64,000 nt of DNA from JAABRB01 sp963735025. Lineage in GTDB: Bacteria; Pseudomonadota; Gammaproteobacteria; Burkholderiales; SG8-39. The stretch's first letter is position 1, and every line of letters starts with the position of its first letter. The notes below the pieces were generated by a model that did no database searches, was not told the DNA's origin, and saw only the letters and a list, made by a program, of their open reading frames with translations. The DNA lies in assembly GCA_963735025.1 (NCBI GenBank), contig CAVTJG010000017.1:62001-126000 (forward strand), given 5' to 3'. Both the position numbers and the translations under genes were made by a program. Positions 33,898 to 40,616 of this stretch are shown piece by piece.

Positions 33898-35697
33898 TCA
33901 GTGGTCCTGCTGGTGAGGCGGAGCGGCCTTGAGGACTTCTTCGAACGTGGTAAGCCCGGCGGCGACCTTCATGGCGCCACTGATTCGCAGGCTCTTCATG
34001 CCCTCCTTGTAGGCGAGTTCGCGAATCTGGCCGAGATCGGCCTGCCCGGCGATCACCCGCTTGATTCCCGGGGAAAGCAGCATCACCTCGTAGATGCCGC
34101 TACGCCCGCGGAATCCGGTCATCCGGCAATCCAGACAACCAACCGGTCGATAGACGTGGCTCGGCCGGCGCGCCTTCCAAGGCGAAACGAGCTCGTCCCA
34201 GGACACGTCCGCCACGCGGTCCGAGCCGAATGGCACCTTTTGCTTGCATTGCGGGCAGAGCGTGCGCACGAGCCGCTGCGCCATGACGCCGAGGGTGGTG
34301 GCGTTCAGCAAGTAGGACGGGACGCCCAGATCGAGAAGACGCGTGATCGCCGCGGCCGCGTCATTGGTGTGCAGCGTCGAGAGCACGAGGTGCCCGGTCA
34401 GCGCGGCCTGAATCGCCATCTCGGCGGTCTCGAGATCGCGGATCTCGCCGACCATGATGATGTCGGGGTCCTGGCGCATCAGGGCGCGCACGCCCTCCGG
34501 AAAAGACAGATCGATGGCCGTCTGCACCTGCATCTGGTTGAACGCAGGCTCGATCATCTCGATCGGGTCCTCGATGGTGCAGACGTTGACCTCCGATGTC
34601 GCGAGAGACTTCAGGGTCGAGTACAGGGTCGTCGTCTTGCCCGATCCGGTCGGCCCGGTCACGAGAATGATGCCGTTCGGCTTGGCCGTCATCTCGTTCC
34701 AGCGGCCCTTGTCCTCCTCGGAGAAGCCGAGATCGGTAAAGTCCTTGACCAGGACCTCCGGGTCGAAGATCCGCATGACGAGCTTTTCGCCAAACGCAGT
34801 CGGCAGCGTCGAGAGGCGCAACTCGACCTCTTGCCCGTCTGACGTGCGCGTCTTCACCCGTCCATCCTGCGGCCGGCGCTTCTCGACCACGTCCATCCGA
34901 CCGAGGATCTTGATCCGGCTCGTCATCGCCGCCACGACCGGCATCGGGAGAGTGTAGACGCTGTGCAGCACGCCGTCGATGCGGAACCGCACATTGCCCA
35001 GCTCGCGGCGCGGCTCGATGTGGATGTCGCTCGCCCGCTGATCGAACGCGTATTGCCAGAGCCAGTCGACGATGTGAACGATGTGCTGGTCGTTCGCGTC
35101 GAGCTGACGATTGGTCTTGCCGAGCTCGACGAGCTGCTCGAAATTCGAAAGGTCCGAGCGGCCTTCACCGCTCTTGGCCGCGCGCTTGACCGACTTCGCG
35201 AGATTGTAGAATTCGACGATGTACCGGTTGATGTCGAGCGGATTCGCGAAGACGCGCTTGATCTCGACCTTCTGGATCCGCGCGAGCTCCTGCTCCCATT
35301 CGCGCAGATAGGGCTCGGCCGTCGCAATGACCGCCTCTTTGTTCGTCACCTCGACCGGCAGGATCTTGAAGCGCTCCGCATAGGCGCTCGACATGATCTC
35401 GGTCACGGCCGAGAAATTGATTTTCAGCGGATCGATGTGGTAGTACGGCAGCCCGGTCTTTCCCGCATACCACTCGGTAAGCGCTTCGATGTGCAGCGCC
35501 TTGTGGGGCGGGACGGCCGCTTTCCACTTCTGGTCGGCAAGGATCACCAGCGGGTGGAGACCACCGCGATGCATGCGCCGATCGACGAGGAATCGCTCAC
35601 ACTCCTCCCGCGGAACGAGCCCGTCCGCGACGAGTGCATTCACCACCTCATGCAGGGTCAGGCGGCGTTCTTCGTTGGCGACTGCGGCAACGGCCAT
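33898..35697 (-). CDS. GspE/PulE/PilB-type secretion or pilus assembly ATPase
   Basis: 599-residue cytoplasmic ATPase of the type II secretion/type IV pilus family. Walker A is GPTGSGKTTTLYS, the Asp box is CTIEDPIEM, the Walker B region is DPDIIMVGEIRD, and the His box is LVLSTLHTNDA. A zinc-binding tetracysteine region is present (CPQCKQK and CLDCRMTG). The N-terminal 150 residues resemble the GspE N-terminal (MshEN-like) region but are poorly conserved. No secretin, pilin or platform gene is adjacent. It precedes the MASE1-GGDEF-EAL gene by 7 bp. A link between the ATPase and cyclic di-GMP is likely but inferred. Confidence 0.88.
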   Translation of the reverse strand: MAVAAVANEERRLTLHEVVNALVADGLVPREECERFLVDRRMHRGGLHPLVILADQKWKAAVPPHKALHIEALTEWYAGKTGLPYYHIDPLKINFSAVTEIMSSAYAERFKILPVEVTNKEAVIATAEPYLREWEQELARIQKVEIKRVFANPLDINRYIVEFYNLAKSVKRAAKSGEGRSDLSNFEQLVELGKTNRQLDANDQHIVHIVDWLWQYAFDQRASDIHIEPRRELGNVRFRIDGVLHSVYTLPMPVVAAMTSRIKILGRMDVVEKRRPQDGRVKTRTSDGQEVELRLSTLPTAFGEKLVMRIFDPEVLVKDFTDLGFSEEDKGRWNEMTAKPNGIILVTGPTGSGKTTTLYSTLKSLATSEVNVCTIEDPIEMIEPAFNQMQVQTAIDLSFPEGVRALMRQDPDIIMVGEIRDLETAEMAIQAALTGHLVLSTLHTNDAAAAITRLLDLGVPSYLLNATTLGVMAQRLVRTLCPQCKQKVPFGSDRVADVSWDELVSPWKARRPSHVYRPVGCLDCRMTGFRGRSGIYEVMLLSPGIKRVIAGQADLGQIRELAYKEGMKSLRISGAMKVAAGLTTFEEVLKAAPPHQQDH

Positions 35698-35715
35698 GGG
35701 CGTAGCGAATGAATA

Positions 35716-35734
35716 ACGAGCGACTATAGCTCGT
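35716..35734. promoter_or_regulatory. Inverted repeat over the likely ATPase promoter
   Basis: ACGAGC (35716-35721) and GCTCGT (35729-35734) flank GACTATA. On the minus strand a TATAGT -10-like hexamer lies between the arms, about 26 bp before the GspE-type start at 35697. A protein bound to this dyad would block that promoter. Confidence 0.35.
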
Positions 35735-35782
35735 AAACCCCTGTCGTCTCAATGCCTTTTGGCACCGGACCCGTGACGGTTT

Positions 35783-35811
35783 TTGACTTTGGCGGCCAGT
35801 TCCGCCATTCT
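35783..35811 (+). promoter_or_regulatory. Sigma-70-like promoter of the peroxiredoxin gene
   Basis: TTGACT at 35783-35788 and CATTCT at 35806-35811 are separated by exactly 17 bp. The spacer contains most of an inverted repeat (TGGCGG...CCGCCA). The peroxiredoxin ATG is at 35860, with an AGGAAGGAC ribosome binding site. Confidence 0.5.
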
Positions 35812-35859
35812 CGCCCCGGAGTTGCACGTTCTCCCGCATAGATTCGAAAGGAAGGACAG

Positions 35860-36363
35860 ATGCCCATCAAAGTCGGCGATCGCCTGCCCGAGGGCAGGCT
35901 CTCGGAATCAGTGGAATTCGACGGCACAGGCTGCCCGATCAACCCGCAGGACCATATGGTCCAGGACCTCGCCAAGGGAAAGAAGATCGTCATATTCGGG
36001 GTGCCGGGCGCGTACACCCCGACCTGCTCGGCGAAGCACGTGCCCAGTTATGTCGCAAACTTCGACGCGCTGAAAAAGCGCGGCGTGGACGAGATCTGGT
36101 GCGTGTCGGTCAACGACGCCTTCGTCATGAGCGCCTGGGGTCGCGACCAGAAAGCCGGCGACAAGGTCCGCATGCTGGCCGACGGTAACGGGGACTACAG
36201 CAAGAAGCTTGGCCTCGATCTCGACCTCACCGCCCGGAACATGGGCGTGCGCTCGACCCGCTACTCCATGCTCGTGGATGACGGCGTCGTGAAGAAGCTG
36301 AATATCGAGGCACCGGGAAAATACGAGGTGTCCGGCGCCGAGGCCATGCTGGCGCAGCTCTAA
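35860..36363 (+). CDS. Peroxiredoxin of the Prx5 type
   Basis: 167-residue thiol peroxidase that reduces hydrogen peroxide and organic hydroperoxides. The peroxidatic Cys56 lies in VPGAYTPTCSAKHVP, the Prx5 signature. The conserved Arg is in NMGVRSTRYSM. Other cysteines (25 and one in IWCVSV) might resolve the sulfenic acid, but which one does is not clear. There is no signal peptide and no fused glutaredoxin domain. It follows a good promoter and stands alone, divergent from the GspE-like gene. Confidence 0.92.
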   Translation: MPIKVGDRLPEGRLSESVEFDGTGCPINPQDHMVQDLAKGKKIVIFGVPGAYTPTCSAKHVPSYVANFDALKKRGVDEIWCVSVNDAFVMSAWGRDQKAGDKVRMLADGNGDYSKKLGLDLDLTARNMGVRSTRYSMLVDDGVVKKLNIEAPGKYEVSGAEAMLAQL

Positions 36364-36444
36364 GCCGCCCACCGTGCCCCAACGCACGCACCCGATCGAG
36401 CGCCCTGGCAGGACCATCGATGGGGTGCGCCGCACCGGGCCGGT

Positions 36445-37386
36445 GTGAAGATCCTCATCGTCGACGATTCCCGGACCATCCGCGCGGCGCTCGCGGCTAT
36501 GGTGAAGCGCCTCGGTCACGAGGCCACCAGTGCCGAATCCGGTGCCGAAGGCATCGAGCACTTCCTGCGGGAGCGTCCCGATCTGATCCTGCTCGACGTC
36601 ACGATGCCGGACATGGACGGCTACGAGGTGGCGCGCCGGCTGCGTACGCTCGGCGGGACCGACTGGTTGCCGATCCTCTTTCTCTCGGGGAGCGACGAGG
36701 ACCAGGATCTCGACAAGGCAATCGACGCCGGCGGCGACGACTACCTAGTCAAGCCAGTGAGTCAGGTCGTGCTGGGCGCGAAGATCCGCGCGATGCAGCG
36801 CATCGATACGATGCATCGGAATCTGTTGCAGGTCTCGGCGGATCTCGAGGCAGCGAATCGGGAACTCGCGCGCGTGTCCCGTGAGGACGGATTGACCCGG
36901 CTCGCCAATCGGAGGCGCTTCGATGAGCACCTGCGCACAGAACTGCTCCGGGCAATGCGCACCGGACACGCCCTGTCCCTCACGCTGTGCGACGTCGACC
37001 ATTTCAAGGGTTACAACGATCACTACGGTCATACCCAGGGAGACGAGTGCCTGCGCCAGGTCGGCCACGTCCTGCGTCACTCCTGCCGTCGGCCGGCGGA
37101 TCTCGCGGCGCGCTACGGCGGCGAGGAGTTTGCGCTCGTACTACCGGACACGCCGCTCTGGGGCGCTGCGGAAGTTGCGGAGCGCGTACGCCGAGGCATC
37201 GAGGAGTGCGCGATGCCGCACGAGGCGTCCAAGGCTGCCACGGTCGTGACCATCAGCCTGGGCGTCGCGTGCGCCATGCCGGGTTCGAATCTCACGCCGG
37301 AGCAACTCGTCGCTTGGGCCGACAAAGCGCTCTACCGCGCCAAGGAATCCGGACGCAATCGGGTGGTCGCCGCTTCCAGCGGTTAG
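36445..37386 (+). CDS. Response regulator with diguanylate cyclase output (REC-GGDEF)
   Basis: 313 residues. The receiver domain (1-120) has the acid pair Asp7/Asp8, the phospho-acceptor Asp51 in LILLDVTMPDMDGYE, and the conserved Lys in DYLVKPV. A short helical linker leads to a GGDEF domain (about 150-310) with the active site YGGEEFALVLPD, so it should synthesise cyclic di-GMP. The start is GTG at 36445, with AAG next. No histidine kinase gene is adjacent. It resembles the PleD/WspR group. Confidence 0.92.
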   Translation: MKILIVDDSRTIRAALAAMVKRLGHEATSAESGAEGIEHFLRERPDLILLDVTMPDMDGYEVARRLRTLGGTDWLPILFLSGSDEDQDLDKAIDAGGDDYLVKPVSQVVLGAKIRAMQRIDTMHRNLLQVSADLEAANRELARVSREDGLTRLANRRRFDEHLRTELLRAMRTGHALSLTLCDVDHFKGYNDHYGHTQGDECLRQVGHVLRHSCRRPADLAARYGGEEFALVLPDTPLWGAAEVAERVRRGIEECAMPHEASKAATVVTISLGVACAMPGSNLTPEQLVAWADKALYRAKESGRNRVVAASSG

Positions 37387-37394
37387 CGGGGCGC

Positions 37395-37421
37395 TTTCCC
37401 CTCCTTTTCAAGGAGGGGAAA
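37395..37421. terminator. Perfect 12-bp hairpin between convergent genes
   Basis: TTTCCCCTCCTT (37395-37406) pairs perfectly with AAGGAGGGGAAA (37410-37421) across a TTC loop, between the REC-GGDEF gene (+) and htpG (-). With T-runs at the end of each arm it is a good bidirectional terminator candidate. Confidence 0.7.
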
Positions 37422-37448
37422 GGTCAATGCAACAACTCTCGCAAGGTG

Positions 37449-39368
37449 TCACTCAGACTCGCTGGGTCCCTGCCCGGCGAGATCGAGCATGAGCTCGTTG
37501 ACGCGACGCACGAAGCCGGCCGGATCCTCGAGCGTGCCGCCCTCGGCCAGGAGCGACTGTTCGAACAGCAGGTTCCCCCAGTCGTCGAGGCGTCGATCAT
37601 CGCGTTTGAGGCGCTGCATGATCGGGTGCGTGGGATTGACCTCGAGGATCGGTTTGGCCTGCGGGACGTTCTGCCCGACCGACTTGAGGATGCGCTGCAG
37701 GTTGCCGCCAGGATCGTGCTCGTCGGCGACCAGGCAGGCCGGTGACGACGTGAGCCGGGCGCTCACGCGCACGTCCTTCACGCGGCTGTCCAGAACGGCT
37801 TTCAACTTTTCCAGGATGTCCTTGAAATCATCTGCCTGCCGCGCCTGCTCTTTCTTCGCCTCCTCACCATCGAGCTTGGCCAGATCGATATCGCCCCGCG
37901 CAACCGACACGAGGGCCTTGCCGTCGAACTCGTGCAGATTCGCGGCCACCCACTCGTCCACCCGATCGTGGAGCAGGAGTACCTCGACGCCCTTCGCACG
38001 AAACATCTCGAGGTGCGGGCTGTTCTTGGCGGCGAGAAACGACTCCGCGGTGACGTAGTAGATGGCGTCCTGCTCCGCCTTCATCCGCGAGATGTAGTCA
38101 GGCAGCGAGACATTCTCCTCCGCGGAGTCGGCATGCGTCGAGGCGAACCGGAGCAGCTTCGCGATCCGTTCGCGGTTGCCTTGATCCTCGCCGACGCCCT
38201 CCTTCAGCACGCGGCCGAACTCCTTCCAGAAGATCGCGTACTTCTCCGGTTCGCTCGTGGCCAACTCCTCGAGGGTCGAGAGCACGCGGCGTGCACAGCC
38301 CGCGCGAATCGTCTCGACGTCACGCGATTCCTGGAGAATCTCGCGCGAAACGTTCAGCGGAAGATCATTCGAATCGACGACACCGCGGACAAAGCGCAGG
38401 TACATCGGCAGCAGCGCCTCCGCATCGTCCATGATGAACACGCGCCGGACGTAGAGCTTGAGCCCTTTGCGGCTCGCGCGATCCCAAAGATCGAATTGCG
38501 CGTGGGACGGGATGTACAGAAGCTGGGTGTACTCCTGGCGGCCTTCGACCCGATTGTGAGCCCAGACGAGGGGCGGCTCGAAATCGTGCGCGACGTGCTT
38601 GTAGAACTCCTGGTATTGCTCGGCGGTGATCTCGGACTTCGGGCGCGCCCAGAGCGCGCTTGCCTGATTGACAGTCTCGTCGTCTTCTGCGGTACGGTAC
38701 GCCTTCTTCTCCTCGTCCCACACGCGCTGCTTCATAAGGATGGGAATCGCAATGTGGTCGGAATAGCGCCGGATGATCTGCCGGAGCCGCATGCCGTCGA
38801 GGAGCTCGTCCTCGCCTTCGCGCAGGTGCAGGATGACGTCCGTCCCCCGCCCGGGCTTCGCGGCGGCCTCGAGAGTGTAGTCACCCTCTCCGCCCGACTC
38901 CCAGCGCACGCCCGCGTCCTCGGGGAGACCGGCGCGGCGTGTCACGAGCGTGACGCGGTCCGCAACGATGAACGACGAGTAGAACCCGACGCCGAACTGG
39001 CCGATGAGGTGCGCGTCCTTCGCCTGGTCGCCGGTGAGCGTGCCGAGAAACTCGCGCGTGCCTGACCTCGCTATCGTGCCGAGGTTGGCCACCACCTCCT
39101 CCCGGGACATGCCGACACCGTTGTCCGAGACAGTGATCGTCCGGGCCTCCGGATCCACGGTCACGCGGATGCGAAGCTCGGACTCCTCGCCGAGCAGCGC
39201 GGGGTCGGAGAGCGCCTCGAAACGCAGCTTGTCCGCCGCATCCGAGGCGTTGGAGATGAGCTCGCGCAGAAAGATCTCCTTGTTGCTGTAGAGCGAGTGG
39301 ATCATGAGGTGCAGCAGCTGCTTCACCTCGGCCTGGAAGCTCAGGGTTTCCTTCACCGTCTCGGACAC
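37449..39368 (-). CDS. htpG: Hsp90 chaperone HtpG
   Basis: 639-residue cytoplasmic ATP-dependent chaperone. The N-terminal ATPase has ELISNASDAADKLRFE, DNGVGMSRE and GQFGVGFYSSF. Middle-domain segments such as LYVRRVFIMDD and GVVDSNDLPLNVSRE follow. The C-terminal dimerisation domain is complete, ending LMLDLAGQGPSESE. The start is GTG at 39368. A sigma-32-like promoter is directly upstream and a strong hairpin lies after the stop. It is transcribed alone. Confidence 0.97.
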   Translation of the reverse strand: MSETVKETLSFQAEVKQLLHLMIHSLYSNKEIFLRELISNASDAADKLRFEALSDPALLGEESELRIRVTVDPEARTITVSDNGVGMSREEVVANLGTIARSGTREFLGTLTGDQAKDAHLIGQFGVGFYSSFIVADRVTLVTRRAGLPEDAGVRWESGGEGDYTLEAAAKPGRGTDVILHLREGEDELLDGMRLRQIIRRYSDHIAIPILMKQRVWDEEKKAYRTAEDDETVNQASALWARPKSEITAEQYQEFYKHVAHDFEPPLVWAHNRVEGRQEYTQLLYIPSHAQFDLWDRASRKGLKLYVRRVFIMDDAEALLPMYLRFVRGVVDSNDLPLNVSREILQESRDVETIRAGCARRVLSTLEELATSEPEKYAIFWKEFGRVLKEGVGEDQGNRERIAKLLRFASTHADSAEENVSLPDYISRMKAEQDAIYYVTAESFLAAKNSPHLEMFRAKGVEVLLLHDRVDEWVAANLHEFDGKALVSVARGDIDLAKLDGEEAKKEQARQADDFKDILEKLKAVLDSRVKDVRVSARLTSSPACLVADEHDPGGNLQRILKSVGQNVPQAKPILEVNPTHPIMQRLKRDDRRLDDWGNLLFEQSLLAEGGTLEDPAGFVRRVNELMLDLAGQGPSESE

Positions 39369-39403
39369 GCGTCTCTCCCGCTACTGAATTGATCGACCTG
39401 AAG

Positions 39404-39432
39404 ACATTGGGGGCTCGCACTTCGTTTTCAAG
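39404..39432 (-). promoter_or_regulatory. Heat-shock (sigma-32) type promoter of htpG
   Basis: On the minus strand, CTTGAAAA (39432-39425) and CCCCCAATGT (39413-39404) match the known RpoH consensus (CTTGAAA, then CCCCATNT) with suitable spacing. Transcription would start about 28 bp before the htpG GTG. A second CTTGAAAA is found 16 bp further upstream. Confidence 0.7.
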
Positions 39433-39562
39433 AGCGCATTTTCAAGACCCGGGCCGGTCCGCCCGGACAACGTCCTGCAGCAGGTTTGCTGAGGCCCCTG
39501 CTACTATCCGTAACCTGCACGGCGCCCCCAAAGCGCCCCGATCGCGACCGACCCTGCCACCG

Positions 39563-40246
39563 TTGATTCGCTCTCCGTATTTCCGCGCGGGCCTGCGGGC
39601 CTTGCTGCCTGTCCTGCCCGGCGTCGCGGCGTTCGGGGCAATCAGTGGCGTGGCGATGGTCGGCGCGGGGCTATCGCCGTGGCTGGCGGCACTGATGTCA
39701 GTCGTCGTGTTCGCCGGGACGGCGCAACTCGCTGCACTGCAGCTCGTTGCCGCTGGCGCGCCGCTCGGCGTCATCTTTCTGGCGGGCTTGATCCTGAACC
39801 TGCGCTTCATGCTCTACAGCCTGTCGATCTCACCGCATCTGCAAACGTTGAGTCCACGCGCACGCTGGATTGCCGGGTATTTCCTTTCCGATAACGGTTA
39901 CGCGCACACCATAGCGCGCATCGCGTCGCAACCGACGGCACCCGGACACGCGGAATACTTCATGGGCGCCTGCAGTGCGATCTGGATAACCTGGGAATGC
40001 GCCACGATCGCCGGAATCGTAGTCGGCGCCGGCATCCCCGCGACCTGGTCGCTGGAGTTCGTGGTCGTTCTCACTTTCACCGCATTGGCGATAGCGTCGA
40101 TCAGGGATCGTGCAGCGGCCACCGCCGCGGTCGCGGCGGGAATTACCGCTATCACGACGATCGACCTCCCCTTTCGCCTCGGGCTCATCGCGGCAGCAAT
40201 TGCCGGTGTCGTCGCAGGCGTCATCGCAGAACGATGGATACGCTGA
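39563..40246 (+). CDS. azlC: AzlC-family branched-chain amino acid exporter subunit
   Basis: Inner-membrane exporter subunit of the AzlCD (LIV-E) type. About 227 residues from a TTG at 39563, where family similarity begins (IRSPYFRAGLRALLPV). The open frame extends further upstream but the extra residues are not AzlC-like. About seven hydrophobic segments are present, with GVAAFGAISGVA, VVFAGTAQLAALQL and LNLRFMLYSLSISPHL as hallmarks. The next gene, azlD, starts 13 bp before its stop. Confidence 0.85.
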   Translation: MIRSPYFRAGLRALLPVLPGVAAFGAISGVAMVGAGLSPWLAALMSVVVFAGTAQLAALQLVAAGAPLGVIFLAGLILNLRFMLYSLSISPHLQTLSPRARWIAGYFLSDNGYAHTIARIASQPTAPGHAEYFMGACSAIWITWECATIAGIVVGAGIPATWSLEFVVVLTFTALAIASIRDRAAATAAVAAGITAITTIDLPFRLGLIAAAIAGVVAGVIAERWIR

Positions 40247-40563
40247 CCGCTCTCGCGCTCACCGCTTTGCTCGCAGTGACAAGCTTCGTGCCGCGGGCCT
40301 CGTTCATCCTTTGGTTGCACCGCATCAAATTGCCGACTTACATCCAGCGCGCACTGCGGTTCGTCCCTGCGGCAGTCTTCACGGCACTTTTTGTTCCGGA
40401 GCTTGTCTTTGCCGATGGCACGCTGGCCATTGGACTGCATAATGCGAAGCTGCTCGCAGGCTGCACGGCAATCGGCGTTGCCATGGTGACCAAGAATCCT
40501 CTCGCCACCATCGTCGCCGGCATGGCCGCCTTGCACCTGGCACGGAACTTTCTAGGGGCGTGA
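40234..40563 (+). CDS. azlD: AzlD-family small exporter subunit
   Basis: Small membrane partner of AzlC, 109 residues with about four hydrophobic segments (LTALALTALLAVTSFV, FVPAAVFTALFVPEL and others). The family RASFILWLHRI and a KNPLATIVAGMAALHL region are seen. The ATG at 40234 overlaps azlC by 13 bases, so the pair is translationally linked. It is probably needed for export of branched-chain or other amino acids. Confidence 0.85.
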   Translation: MDTLTALALTALLAVTSFVPRASFILWLHRIKLPTYIQRALRFVPAAVFTALFVPELVFADGTLAIGLHNAKLLAGCTAIGVAMVTKNPLATIVAGMAALHLARNFLGA

Positions 40564-40616
40564 GTAATCAGTAACATTGCGCTTTCTCTGTATCCCCCAA
40601 TCATCATGAGGATTTG

